A stretch of DNA of 64,000 nucleotides from DAOUEO01 sp963763495 (lineage in GTDB: Bacteria > Chloroflexota > Dehalococcoidia > DSTF01 > JALHUB01): positions 62,001 to 126,000 of the forward strand of contig CAVXOY010000018.1 of NCBI GenBank assembly GCA_963763495.1, in the 5' to 3' direction. A program made the position numbers and the translations under genes. Shown here in pieces: positions 9,280-20,422 of this stretch. How positions within the stretch are numbered: the first letter of the stretch is position 1; every line of letters begins with the position of its first letter. The notes below the pieces were generated by a model. That model did not search any database, was not told where the DNA came from, and saw only the letters and a program-made list of their open reading frames with translations.

Positions 9280-9435
9280 GACGGCAAGCGCCGCGAACGC
9301 CAGCGGCTGCGTGAAATCGAACTCCAGCGCCCGGTCGATGATGGCTCCCTATCGTTCCCTGCTGGCGGAATGCGGTTCCGCCTGTGGCTTCAGAGGATTC
9401 CAAGGCCAGACCTTTCTAGTTTCCGGACGTTGACG

Positions 9436-10209
9436 TCAGGGCAGGATAATCCCGCTCTCTCGTCGTTCCGGCGCTCGTTGCTCCGCCGCTCGCTGCTCTA
9501 TCGGCGATGACTCCCATGTGCCCTCGACCGGCTGGAGCGGCTTCCCCTGTGCAAACCGTACGATCTGCGCAATCAACGTGCTCTCATCCAGCGCCCCCAC
9601 GAGAAACACTCTCTCGTCGAGGATGATGAACGGCACCGCCCGCACCCGGTAGCGCTCGGCCAGGCGGGGGAACTCGCCGATCTCCACCACGTCGGCGCTT
9701 ATGCGAGGACTCTCCAGCGCCATCTTGTGGACCAGGCGGGCGACGCTGGGGCAATGAGGACAAGTGGGCGTAACGAAGACCTGAATCGCGATGTCCTTCC
9801 TTAGCTTGCGCAACTGGCGAACCGTTTCTGTCGCCAGCTCTACCTTGCCGCGGGAGACATCGACGATGTCATCGATGAACGCCGGGAACTCGTGTCCGGC
9901 GGGAAACCCGTAGAACCGGATCGGCCTGTTGACAGGGCCTCGGAGCACCGTCCCCGGCACCTTGTCCACCTTGAGGCTGGCTGCGTCCGCGGTCGCCTCT
10001 GAGAACTCATATGTGTTGAGCCTTATCTTGGGTGAGAGCGCTGCCAACTCCTTGAGCGTCTGCTGTGTCTCCTCGCAGTAGGGGCACTCCTCCCGGCCGG
10101 GGACGATGATGGGGAGCTTCCGCTGCGTGAAGTGGTCGATCTTGACGGTGCCCACCAGTTCCCGGGCAAAGCGGGCGCGCAGGTACTCTTGGTCATGCAA
10201 AGAAATCAC
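9436..10209 (-). CDS. Protein disulfide oxidoreductase with two thioredoxin folds
   Basis: The 257-residue protein contains two thioredoxin-like units. The first has CPYC in VPGREECPYCEETQQ, and the second has CPHC in VTPTCPHCPSVARL followed by the cis-proline segment RAVPFIIL. Two tandem redox-active CxxC sites define the PDO or glutaredoxin-like family, best known from archaea and thermophilic bacteria, and related to the N-terminal part of AhpF. No signal peptide is seen, so it should act in the cytoplasm in thiol-disulfide exchange. It lies 32 bases downstream of the phosphatidyltransferase gene in a run of minus-strand genes. Confidence 0.82.
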   Translation of the reverse strand: MISLHDQEYLRARFARELVGTVKIDHFTQRKLPIIVPGREECPYCEETQQTLKELAALSPKIRLNTYEFSEATADAASLKVDKVPGTVLRGPVNRPIRFYGFPAGHEFPAFIDDIVDVSRGKVELATETVRQLRKLRKDIAIQVFVTPTCPHCPSVARLVHKMALESPRISADVVEIGEFPRLAERYRVRAVPFIILDERVFLVGALDESTLIAQIVRFAQGKPLQPVEGTWESSPIEQRAAEQRAPERRESGIILP

Positions 10210-10241
10210 TGGAATCTCTCGCTATGCGCTGCACCTGTCCC

Positions 10242-10838
10242 CTAGGGCTCCTCTGTTTGGCGCGCTCGCAACTGACGCCACACCCCCACGATGCGCTCCA
10301 GGACGGTGAGGTTGGTCAGCACGGCTAGTATCCAGAGGACGATGCGCATCTGGTCTATGATAAGCCCTATGCCGAGGACGATCACCCGTTCCGGCCGGGT
10401 AAAGAGGCCGTCCCGCATCTGCAGTCCTGCCGCTTCCGCCCGTGCCCGCACGTAGCTCACCAGAAGCGACCCCACTACCGCCGCGAAGGCCAAGACCGTC
10501 TCCTCGCGATGGCCGTGGCTGCTGAAATAGAAGAGGACGCCGCCCAGCACCGCCGCCTCAGAAAGACGGTCGGCCACCGAGTCGAATACTCCCCCGAAAA
10601 CCGTCGCTTTTCCGGTGGCCCTCGCCAGGAGGCCGTCCATCATGTCCAGGGCGGCTGCCGCCGCCATCACGATACCGCCTGCCAGGAACTCGCCCCTCGC
10701 GATTAGGACGGAGGCTCCCAGCGCTCCCAATAGTCCCAGAGCAGTGATCATGTTCGGGGTGAGGCCGGTCTTCGCCAGGGCTCGGCCGACAGGCTCGGTT
10801 ACCTGACGGGGTAGGGAATGAGGGATGATGTTGAACAT
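10242..10838 (-). CDS. CDP-alcohol phosphatidyltransferase (PgsA/PIS-like)
   Basis: This integral membrane enzyme of 198 residues moves a phosphatidyl group from CDP-diacylglycerol to an alcohol. The family signature D-G-x2-A-R-x8-G-x3-D-x3-D is complete in DMMDGLLARAT plus GGVFDSVADR. Six hydrophobic segments are apparent. The acceptor could be glycerol-3-phosphate or inositol-phosphate. Its place 18 bases after a PimA-like mannosyltransferase gene favours phosphatidylinositol-phosphate synthase, as in the mycobacterial pgsA1-pimA cluster. That substrate call is inference from context. Confidence 0.82.
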   Translation of the reverse strand: MFNIIPHSLPRQVTEPVGRALAKTGLTPNMITALGLLGALGASVLIARGEFLAGGIVMAAAAALDMMDGLLARATGKATVFGGVFDSVADRLSEAAVLGGVLFYFSSHGHREETVLAFAAVVGSLLVSYVRARAEAAGLQMRDGLFTRPERVIVLGIGLIIDQMRIVLWILAVLTNLTVLERIVGVWRQLRARQTEEP

Positions 10839-10856
10839 GAATGCAGTCCTTGCTGG

Positions 10857-12005
10857 CTATGGCGGATTCGTGGCTCCTACCTTGCGTTCGTACTGAAGTC
10901 GTTCGTAGTAGGTGAGCACCCGCTGCGAGACGCGCTCCCAACTGTATTCCTGAGCCCGCTGCTGCGCTCGTTCTCCCATCTCGCGGCGCTGGTCAGGGTC
11001 GGCCAGCAGCTCGATAATGGCCTCAGCTAGGGCATCTACCTCCTTGGGCCGCACCAGGAGCCCCTCCACGCCGTGGGTGATGACGCTGGCATACCCCTCG
11101 ATGTTGCTGGCCACCATCGGCCTTCCTGCCGCCATCGCTTCCAAGAGAACGATCCCCTGGCTCTCGTTGCCCGTTGCCGGGGCGCAGACAACGTCGGCTG
11201 TGTGCTGATAGCGCGCCAAGTCATCGTAAGAGACGTGACCGATGAACTCCACGTCCGCCAGCCCCTTCTCGGCAACCCAGTTCCGATAGCCACGCGCCGC
11301 CCGGGTCGATGGGCCGACGATGAGGAGACGGGTCTCCGGCATCTTCGCTTTCACCGTTGCGAACGCTTCCAGGAGGTACTTGACGCCCTTTCGCTTCTCC
11401 AGCCGCCCCACGAACAGGACGTTCGGCCTGCCGTCGCTGTATTGAGGGATAGGGTCGCGCTCGCAGGCGAAATGCTCCACGTCCACGCCGTTGGGAATGA
11501 TGTTGTAGTAGCCGGGGAAGTAGCGGCTGACGTGGTGCATCGCCGGCACGGAGACGGCGATCTTGCCGTCCAGGCGGCGGAACCAGCGCTTCAGGGCGCG
11601 GTGGCCGTAGAGATACCAGCGATTGCCTCCCCCCTCCTTCGCCGCGTGGAACGTGGCGACGTTGACGGCGTCGGACAGGCGCACGAAGTGAAACGGGAGG
11701 AACGGCGCAAAAGGCTCGTGCACGTGGACGACGTCAAATTGCCCCTCCTGAAGAAAACGCTTCACCTTTGGCGCCATGCGGAGGGACAAGGCGACGCGCG
11801 CTACCGAGCCGCTCGCTGGTACGCCGACAGGCCGGCCGATGGGGATGACGTTCTCCTCCGGCTTGTGAAGCGAGGGGCGGGATGATGGCGCGGCTATCTG
11901 CACCTCGTGACCCAGCCGGGTGAAGTTATCCCTCAGGTGGGAGATGTGACTGTTCACGCCTCCCGGCACGGCGAAATCGTAGGGCGATACGAGGGCTATC
12001 TTCAT
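10857..12005 (-). CDS. GT4 glycosyltransferase, PimA-like
   Basis: This 382-residue GT-B transferase begins MKIALVSPYDFAVPGGV, with the glycine-rich loop that holds the nucleotide-sugar phosphate and is typical of phosphatidyl-myo-inositol mannosyltransferases. The C-terminal half has NVLFVGRLEKRKGVKYLLEA and the retaining EX7E motif in ESQGIVLLEAMAAGRP. It should act at the inner membrane face on a lipid acceptor. I chose ATG 12005 because it overlaps the stop of the upstream PHP gene (ATGA); a longer frame exists but lacks family sequence. Mannosylation of phosphatidylinositol is likely from context but not proven. Confidence 0.82.
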   Translation of the reverse strand: MKIALVSPYDFAVPGGVNSHISHLRDNFTRLGHEVQIAAPSSRPSLHKPEENVIPIGRPVGVPASGSVARVALSLRMAPKVKRFLQEGQFDVVHVHEPFAPFLPFHFVRLSDAVNVATFHAAKEGGGNRWYLYGHRALKRWFRRLDGKIAVSVPAMHHVSRYFPGYYNIIPNGVDVEHFACERDPIPQYSDGRPNVLFVGRLEKRKGVKYLLEAFATVKAKMPETRLLIVGPSTRAARGYRNWVAEKGLADVEFIGHVSYDDLARYQHTADVVCAPATGNESQGIVLLEAMAAGRPMVASNIEGYASVITHGVEGLLVRPKEVDALAEAIIELLADPDQRREMGERAQQRAQEYSWERVSQRVLTYYERLQYERKVGATNPP

Positions 12006-12754
12006 CGTCCGAACCGTTTGAAGAAACTGAGTATTGTCGGTCCCCAGCCGCTCTTCTTGGGCGTGACCGAGAAGCCGCGCCACTGCTGGAGCAGAAACCG
12101 CCGGTAGCCGATCTCCGACAGAGTCGGGTATCTCCCATTGTGGGCGCTGGTAGTTCCCATCAGGATACTGTGCCGCAAGTCCTCGGCGCTCTCTCCTTCG
12201 AAGACTGTGTAGGCGCTGCCGACTGCGGGCAGGAAGTGGGCGTCGCTACCGCCGACCTCCGGCAGGTGGTACATCTCCCGGTTTAGATGGCACGCCTTCT
12301 TCATTCCCACGCCTGCACCGAGTCCCTTCCCGGACAACTGGACGGCGTCGAAGTACACGCCGCTCCCCCGCTCCCGCATGACCCTCTCGATTGCTTTATC
12401 GCCGATGCTCCGGGTGAGCCAGTTCATCGGATGGGGGATTATGCAGAGTCCTCCCTGCCGGTGCACCGCCTCCAGGGTCGGGATCAGCGGCTTCAGGCTG
12501 GGCACCGGCTTCTCGATGAAAAGGGCGAGGAGATGGCCCTGGAGCGTCGTCACCTCCATCCCGGCTATGACATCGACCCGGTGATGTCCCCGTGCCCACT
12601 CTTCGCGCGCCTCCAGTCCCCCTGTCAAGTCATCGTGGTCGGTGACGGCGATGACGGAGAGGTCGGTCTTCTCGTCTGCGTACTCCAGGAGTTCGGCGAC
12701 GGTTGCCATGCCGTCACCGCAGGCGGAATGAATATGCAGGTCTGCTTTGCCCAC
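12002..12754 (-). CDS. PHP-domain metal-dependent phosphoesterase
   Basis: The 250-residue protein starts MGKADLHIHSACGDG, the first metal-binding motif of PHP enzymes, followed by VTDHDDLTG and IPHPMNW later in the fold. The layout matches TrpH/YciV-type enzymes, several of which hydrolyse 3',5'-nucleotide bisphosphates or short RNA. It is probably cytoplasmic. Its stop overlaps the start of the PimA-like gene by four bases, so the two are likely co-translated. A functional link to glycolipid synthesis is not evident. Confidence 0.82.
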   Translation of the reverse strand: MGKADLHIHSACGDGMATVAELLEYADEKTDLSVIAVTDHDDLTGGLEAREEWARGHHRVDVIAGMEVTTLQGHLLALFIEKPVPSLKPLIPTLEAVHRQGGLCIIPHPMNWLTRSIGDKAIERVMRERGSGVYFDAVQLSGKGLGAGVGMKKACHLNREMYHLPEVGGSDAHFLPAVGSAYTVFEGESAEDLRHSILMGTTSAHNGRYPTLSEIGYRRFLLQQWRGFSVTPKKSGWGPTILSFFKRFGR

Positions 12755-12834
12755 TACTGAGTCTTCCCGTCGTCTATGGTCTCGGCTGTCATTGTACCAT
12801 CGGTGGCGTAAGGTTGAAGGGCTGACCGAGGCTG

Positions 12835-15800
12835 CTAGTGCGCTTCGGCTGTCACCCGCTCCCAGAGGCGTGACACCTCCTGCGCGAGAGCCGAGTGCTC
12901 CGGCCGCTTCAGGTCGGGGTCGCCCTCCAGCAGGCGGGTCGCTTCGGTGCGCGCGAGCTCGATAAGCGGCACGTCTGAGAGTTGCGCCACCTTCAGGTCG
13001 GGGAGACCGCTCTGACGGGTACCGAAGAACTCGCCGGGGCCGCGCAGGCGCAGGTCAGCCTCGGCGAGGGCGAAGCCGTCCTGGTTATTCTCCACGAGTT
13101 GGAGCCGCTCTCTCGCCTCTGCCGAAGCACTATCGGAAAGGAGGAGACAGTAACTCTGGACGTCGCTGCGGCCGACGCGACCCCGGAGCTGGTGAAGCTG
13201 GGCCAGCCCGAAGCGTTCCGCTCCCTCTACCATCATGACCGTCGCGTTCGGTATATCCACGCCCACCTCTACCACCGCCGTTGAAACCAGTATGTCCAGC
13301 CGCCCATCGCGGAAGTCACGCATCACCCGTTCCTTCTCCTGGCTGCCCAGGCGACCGTGCAGGAGCCCCAGACGCAGATCAGGGAACACCTCGCTGCTCA
13401 GTCGCTTGAACTCCTGGGTGGCGGCCCGTGTCACCAGCACCTCCGACTCCTCGATCAGCGGGCAAATGATGAAGGCCTGCCGCTCCTGCCGGACCTGTTC
13501 TCGCAGGAACTCGTAGGCCCCCTCGCGTTCCTCCGGCGCTACCCAGCGCGTCTCGATGGGTTTTCGCCCCAGCGGCATCTCGTCGATGACGGAGATGTCC
13601 AGATCGCCGTAGAGGGTGAGAGCGAGAGTACGCGGTATCGGGGTAGCGGTCATCACCAACAGATGGGGGTTGCGTCCTTTGCCGCGCAGGGCCGCCCTCT
13701 GCATCACCCCGAAGCGGTGCTGCTCGTCTACGACCGCGGCTCCCAGGCGAGAGAAGTCCACGTTTTCCTGAATGATGGCGTGGGTTCCCACCAAGATGTC
13801 CACCTCGCCCGCAGCGACTGCCTCCCGGACGTTCTGCTTCTCCGGTGTCGACATGCTTCCTGTGAGGAGGGCGAGGCGCAGGGGTTGTGGCAGGTAGGGT
13901 ACGGTAAGAGCGACGATGGGTCCCGGCTGCACCTGACCGGACAGGATGCGGCTGAGCGTTTGATAGTGCTGCTCGGCGAGGATCTCGGTGGGGGCCATCA
14001 TAACGCTCTGATAGCCGGCGCTCTTGGCTGCGATCAGGCAGGCTGCTGCTACCACCGTCTTGCCGCTGCCCACGTCGCCCTGGAGGAGACGGCTCATGGG
14101 ACGCTCCCGGGCGACATCCTCCAATACCTGGTGCATGGCCTTTGTCTGGGCTGCTGTCAGCGTGAAAGGAAGTGACTCGACATAACCGTCGCGGACTTCA
14201 GGAGGCAAGGGTAGTGGTTCGGCGAGACCGCGTTCCTGCCATTCCCGCTTGCGGATGAGCACCCCCGTTTGGATCAGCAGCAGCTCGTCGAAGGCCAGAC
14301 GTCGCCGGGCCGCTCTCAGATCGTCCCAGCTATCGGGGTAGTGCATCTGCCGGATCGCCGTGGTGACCGGCAGGAACCGGTTTCGGGCCAGCAGGTCAGG
14401 CGGCAGGAGTTCCGGAACAACGTCGGCATAGCCGTCGAGCGCCTCTTTCGCCAGCCGGCGGGCCGTCCGTGCCGCCAGGCCGGATGTCGAATGATAGACG
14501 GGCACCAGCCGACCCGTATGGATCAAGTCCTCCGATTCCAGAGGCTCGTATTCCGGGTTCTCCAGCGTCTTCTGCCCCTTGAACAGCGTCACCTTTCCGG
14601 CCAGCACGATCTGCGTGTTCGTCCGAAGCTGGCGGGCGAGGTAGGGCTGGTTGAACCAGACGATGCGCATCACCCCCGTGTCATCTCCCACCAGCGCCTC
14701 GGTGCCCTTCAGACGCCGCCCGATATTCGCCTCCGCGGCGCTCCATACCGTCCCGATGACCGTCTGCTCCTCGCCGACCACGAGCTCCGCGATGGGCCGG
14801 ATGTGGGCGAAATCGTTATGACGGCGGGGGAAGAAGTAGAGCAGATCGCGCACGGTCTCGACGCCCAGGTGAGCGAACTTGGCGGCCAGGGCGCTGCTCA
14901 CTCCCCGGAGCGCTGTGATCGGCGCTGCCAAGTCTGCCTGACTTTTCGGCTGGTCGGCGGGAGGCCGTCGGGGTTTGGCCGGCGCTCTAGTCGCGGAGGA
15001 CGCCCGCGCCGCCGCCGTTTTCGCGCTGGGGGCTTGCTTGGCTGGAGCCTGGACCGGCTGATTGATAAGGGTCAGGGTCTCCGCGAGCCAGCGCCGCCGC
15101 TGGTCAGGGGTCAGGGATGCGTAGCCATGCGAGGGCAAAGCCATGATCGAGCGCATGACGGGGGAGTTTGAGGCAAGGCTACCGCGCTCGACGAGCCGCT
15201 TGAGGTAGCGGTCGATGCCTCCCATGACCGCCTTGTCCGTGTAGCCCTTGCGTCGTTCCAGTTCCAGGATATTGCGCAGTTGGGCTTCCGGCGGGTTCAA
15301 TCTCCTCTTTACCCCCTCGACGACTACCATGCCCATCAGCCCTGGGCCGCCATGGGCCCCCAGCGCCGGCCCCAGGCGGGCGATGTGGATCGGCACGTCG
15401 GGGAGCCGTTCGCGGACCCAGTCTGCGAGCATATCGGCGTCGGCCGGTGTCGTAGTATACATGACCCCAACCTCGGCAATGTCAGGATAGGCCATCGCTA
15501 GCTCGAACATCCGCTTCAGCCCTCCGGCCCGCGTCCGGGCCCGACCGAGGGCGTGGATCTCGCCGCGAATGCCGAGTATCGGTTTGATGTCGAGGAGGTT
15601 TCCGAGCAGCGCCTCCAATCGGCTGATGCGTCCCCCCCGGCGCGCGTACTCCAGCGTGTCCAATAGGACGAACGTGTGCACCCTGTCCGCTACCGAGCGC
15701 GCGGCCGCTACCACCTCTTCCAAAGGGGCTCCTGCTTTGGCCGCCTTGGCCGCGGCAATGACCACCAGGCCGAGTCCTAGAGAGGAGGTGGCGGAATCGA

Positions 15801-16143
15801 CGACCTCTACCCGGCAGGGAGCGCTTAATGCGTCCCTGGCGATGGTCGCTGCCGCAACCGTTCCCGAAAAGTTGGCGCCGAGGTGGACGGAGACGATGGC
15901 GTCGGTCTCTGTCGATAGTCTCTCGTAGACCTCCAAGAATGCGCCGACGGGGGCCTGTGACGTGCTGGGGGCGATAGAGCTCTTCGTCAGCTTCTCGAAG
16001 AACTGCTCTGTGGTCAGGTCAACGCCGTCGCGGAAGGACTCCTGCCCGAACAAGACGATCTGGGGCACTACCGTGATCTGCAGCTCTTCGACTGTCTGAG
16101 GTGAGAGATCCGCCGTGCTGTCCGTAACCACGCGCACGGTCAT
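12835..16143 (-). CDS. recG: DegV/FakB domain fused to RecG helicase
   Basis: One uninterrupted frame holds two proteins that are normally separate. The first 280 or so residues are a DegV (FakB) fatty-acid-binding domain beginning MTVRVVTDSTADLS and ending near HGGPGLMGMVVVEG. The rest is RecG, the branch-migrating helicase that rescues stalled forks: an N-terminal ELERRKGY...AVMGG region, the wedge domain, Walker A LLQGDVGSGKT, DEQH box VVDEQHRFGVMQR and the TRG end. A low-complexity Ala/Pro/Lys linker precedes the wedge domain. I start at ATG 16143, which has GGGGAG ten bases upstream. The fusion could be real or caused by one missing base at a former stop/start overlap. FakA lies just upstream. 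Confidence 0.85.
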   Translation of the reverse strand: MTVRVVTDSTADLSPQTVEELQITVVPQIVLFGQESFRDGVDLTTEQFFEKLTKSSIAPSTSQAPVGAFLEVYERLSTETDAIVSVHLGANFSGTVAAATIARDALSAPCRVEVVDSATSSLGLGLVVIAAAKAAKAGAPLEEVVAAARSVADRVHTFVLLDTLEYARRGGRISRLEALLGNLLDIKPILGIRGEIHALGRARTRAGGLKRMFELAMAYPDIAEVGVMYTTTPADADMLADWVRERLPDVPIHIARLGPALGAHGGPGLMGMVVVEGVKRRLNPPEAQLRNILELERRKGYTDKAVMGGIDRYLKRLVERGSLASNSPVMRSIMALPSHGYASLTPDQRRRWLAETLTLINQPVQAPAKQAPSAKTAAARASSATRAPAKPRRPPADQPKSQADLAAPITALRGVSSALAAKFAHLGVETVRDLLYFFPRRHNDFAHIRPIAELVVGEEQTVIGTVWSAAEANIGRRLKGTEALVGDDTGVMRIVWFNQPYLARQLRTNTQIVLAGKVTLFKGQKTLENPEYEPLESEDLIHTGRLVPVYHSTSGLAARTARRLAKEALDGYADVVPELLPPDLLARNRFLPVTTAIRQMHYPDSWDDLRAARRRLAFDELLLIQTGVLIRKREWQERGLAEPLPLPPEVRDGYVESLPFTLTAAQTKAMHQVLEDVARERPMSRLLQGDVGSGKTVVAAACLIAAKSAGYQSVMMAPTEILAEQHYQTLSRILSGQVQPGPIVALTVPYLPQPLRLALLTGSMSTPEKQNVREAVAAGEVDILVGTHAIIQENVDFSRLGAAVVDEQHRFGVMQRAALRGKGRNPHLLVMTATPIPRTLALTLYGDLDISVIDEMPLGRKPIETRWVAPEEREGAYEFLREQVRQERQAFIICPLIEESEVLVTRAATQEFKRLSSEVFPDLRLGLLHGRLGSQEKERVMRDFRDGRLDILVSTAVVEVGVDIPNATVMMVEGAERFGLAQLHQLRGRVGRSDVQSYCLLLSDSASAEARERLQLVENNQDGFALAEADLRLRGPGEFFGTRQSGLPDLKVAQLSDVPLIELARTEATRLLEGDPDLKRPEHSALAQEVSRLWERVTAEAH

Positions 16144-16170
16144 CGGCGACGGTCTCCCCAGCAAAGTCCG

Positions 16171-17864
16171 CTATTCGAGGGAGATGATGTAGTTGTAGTG
16201 CGGTTGTCCGCCATAAACGACCTCAGTGTCGAGGGATGGGTAGTCCTTCTTGATCGCAGCCGCCAGCGTCAACGTCTCATCTTTGTCCGTGTCGGCCCCG
16301 TAGTAGATCGTGACGAGGCTGGTCTGGGGGTGACGGCCTGGCCCAGGCAGGAAAGGGCGGCATTGTAGGACGAGGCTTCGGCGATGACCAGCTTCCCGTC
16401 CAGGAGGGCGATTGACTGCCCCTTGCGCACCGATAGCCCGTCAACTACGACGGAGCGGATTGCCTTCGTCACCTCAATCGTCCGCACTTGGTGACGTGCC
16501 TCACCCATGATGGCAGCGTTCTCGCGCAGCCCTTTCTCCAGGTTCAATGCGAGGAGCGCCGCTATCCCCTGCGGTATCGACTGCGTCGGCACCACCTGCG
16601 CGTCCTTCTTGCTGTGCTGCACCGCCTGCTCTGCCGTAAGGACGACGTTCTTGTTGTTGGGAAGCACGATGACCTCATCCTGGGGACAGGAGTCGATAGC
16701 TGTCAGGACCTGCTGCGTGCTGGGGTTCATTGTCCTTCCCCCGTGCACGATCGCTGTCACTCCTAGGCTGCGAAAGATGTCCTCCAGCCCTCTTCCCGAC
16801 GCTACCGCCACCGTGCCGACGGGCGCGAGGTTGGGTTCGTATCCGATCTGGACCTTGTGCGAGAACTCCTCCGCCTGCGCCTGGATGTTGTCGACTTTGA
16901 GCCGCGTCAACTCTCCCAGCGACGTTCCGTAACTAATGGCGGCGCCTGGATTAGAGGTGTGTACGTGTACCCGCAGCGTCTTCTCGTCTCCTACCACCAG
17001 GACGGAATCGCCGAGTGCCACCATACGCTCCAGCACGACTTCCGCATCCAGCCCCTCTCCCGCCACCAGGAACTCGGTGCAGTATCCGAATTCGCTCTCG
17101 CCGCCTTCGTGCAGCGTCGCCGTTGCGTTCAACCAGCTATGTTGGGGGTCCTGGATGGCCAGGGGTGCCAGAGGGGCCATGTCTCCCCGGAGGTAGCGCA
17201 GCGCTCCTTCCAGCATGATGTACAGCCCCTGGCCGCCGGCGTCGACTACTCCCGCGTCGCGTAGTACGGGTAGGAGAGTCGGCGTCTTCGCCACTGCCTT
17301 CTTGGCGGCGTCGACTGCCGACGTCAGAACGCTGCGAAGGCCACCCTCCAACTTCTGGGCCCGTTTTCGGGCGGCGACCCCTACCTCACGCATGACCGTG
17401 AGGATCGTGCCTTCCACGGGGTTGCGTACAGCCCGATGGGCGCTGCTTGCCGCCTCCTCAAGAGCTGTGGCGAAGTCCAAGCCACCGAAGCGGTCTTTGC
17501 CGTCCAGACTGTCGGCGAAGCCTCGTAGCATCTGGGAGAGGATAACCCCCGAGTTGCCGCGCGCTCCCATTAGCGCTCCCCTAGCCATCGCCTTGGCGAT
17601 GATGTCGGCGGAATCGCTGCCGGCCTGGTAGGCCTCGTCCATCGTGGCCTGCATCGTCAGGTACATATTGGTGCCGGTATCGCCGTCGGGGACAGGGAAG
17701 ACGTTGATGGAGTTGATCGCCTCCGCGTTGCGCTCCAGCCAAGTCGTGGCGGCAGCGAACATCCCCCGCAGGTCGTCGCCGGAGTAAGTGAGGACCTGCG
17801 GGCCGGCGGACTCTCGGCGGGCGGAGTCATCCACGGCTAGGCCCTCGGATTCAGCGTTGGTCAT
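16171..17864 (-). CDS. fakA: FakA, fatty acid kinase (DhaL/YloV family)
   Basis: FakA phosphorylates fatty acids presented by a DegV-type FakB protein, feeding exogenous acyl chains into phospholipid synthesis. The N-terminal DhaL domain shows NVFPVPDGDTGTNMYLTM, whose aspartates bind Mg-ATP, and GARGNSGVILSQ. DAGGQGLY and the middle and C-terminal domains follow. Near 16330, in a run of five G, the frame breaks. The neighbouring frame supplies the expected ending (YGADTDKDETL to YNYIISLE) with stop at 16171, so a one-base error is likely. The next gene begins 28 bases on with the FakB domain. The divergent neighbour is rpmB, the same neighbourhood as Bacillus rpmB-yloV-recG. Confidence 0.9.
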
Positions 17865-17949
17865 CAGGCAGCTTGCCTCCAGCCTTCCCTCGTGCTAAGA
17901 TGGCAATCGAATTCTAGCAACACCGTTGCGCCCCGTAAAGGATAACCTG

Positions 17950-18162
17950 ATGTCTGGGAAGTGTGATATCTGCGGCAAGAGCACCGTGTTTGGTCGTAAT
18001 ATCCGGCACCGTCACGCCGGACGCTGGGAGCGTAAGGCTCCCCGGACCAACAGGGTGTTTCGCCCCAACGTCCATAAGCAGACTGTCCACGTCGAGGGTA
18101 GATCCCTGAGACTGAACGTCTGCACCCGCTGCCTGCGCACCCAATCGCGGGTGTCCGCATAG
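17950..18162 (+). CDS. rpmB: 50S ribosomal protein L28
   Basis: L28 is a small protein of the large ribosomal subunit. The 70-residue product begins MSGKCDICGKS and carries a second pair of cysteines in NVCTRCLRT, giving the zinc-binding four-cysteine form of L28. The core HRHAGRWERKAPRTNRVFRP is characteristic. I place the start at ATG 17950, which has AAGGAT upstream; an in-frame upstream codon would add eight residues that are not typical of the family. It is divergent from fakA. Confidence 0.96.
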   Translation: MSGKCDICGKSTVFGRNIRHRHAGRWERKAPRTNRVFRPNVHKQTVHVEGRSLRLNVCTRCLRTQSRVSA

Positions 18163-18203
18163 CCAAGCGATCCCCTGCGTCTTTTTCTGCTGTCTGCCCC
18201 GAG

Positions 18204-18883
18204 CTAGTTCCTTGGTTCCGTTCGTGTTGCGCTCTCCCGCAGCCGCGCCATGTTGTCGGCGACGCTCCCCTTCTTGTTGAATATGGCCGTGCCCGCCACC
18301 AGAACTCGCACCCCTGCCTCTACGCAGCGGGGTGCCGTCTCCGGCGTTATACCACCGTCGATCTCTATCTCCACTGCCAGCCCCCGCTCGTCGAGAAGGC
18401 GGCGCAGACGGCGCACCTTCGGCAGCACATCCTCGATAAACTCCTGCCCGCCGAAGCCGGGGTCGACGCTCATGATCAGCGCCAGATCAACCTCTGCCAG
18501 CACTTCCTCGATGGCGGCAAGCGGAGTCGCCGGGTTCAGAGCGACGCCCGCCCGCAGGCCGTGCCCTTTGATCTGCTCGATTACGCGGTGCAGATGAGGA
18601 CTGACTTCGGGGTGTATGACGAGGATGTCGGCGCCGGCCGCCGCAAACGCATCGATGTGGCGTTCCGGCTCCTCGATCATGAGGTGCACGTCCAGGGGCA
18701 AGCGGGTGACCCCGCGTACGGCTTTCACGACGAGCGGGCCGACGGTGATGTTAGGCACGAAATGCCCGTCCATGACATCGACGTGGATGTAGTCGGCGCC
18801 GGCTGCCTCGGCCTCTCTGACCTGCTCACCCAAACGGGCGAAATCGGCCGCTAGGATCGATGGCGCGAGCTTGATGATGCTAC

Positions 18884-18887
<4 letters not shown>
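18204..18887 (-). CDS. rpe: Ribulose-phosphate 3-epimerase
   Basis: Rpe interconverts ribulose-5-phosphate and xylulose-5-phosphate in the pentose phosphate pathway. The 227-residue TIM barrel begins with KLAPSILAADFARLGEQV, then HVDVMDGHFVPNIT with the metal-binding His and Asp, LMIEEPERH, MSVDPGFGGQEF and EIDGGITPETA. All catalytic positions appear intact. Its ATG overlaps the argH stop by four bases, so it is the last gene of the arginine operon and probably translationally coupled. Confidence 0.96.
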
Positions 18888-20325
<1,438 letters not shown>

Positions 20326-20422
20326 TGTCAGCCACTCCTTTGGCAACTAGCAATGCGAAGATCGGGCGCTCCTCGCCTGGCCCTCATTTTCGCCCAGTGG
20401 AAGGGTTTTGCCAATAGCCTGC

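Noticed and set aside
8105..9403. Alternative minus frame overlapping the membrane glycosyltransferase gene
   Set aside because: It is Arg/Ala/Gly-rich with no hydrophobic segments. The chosen frame has about ten membrane helices.
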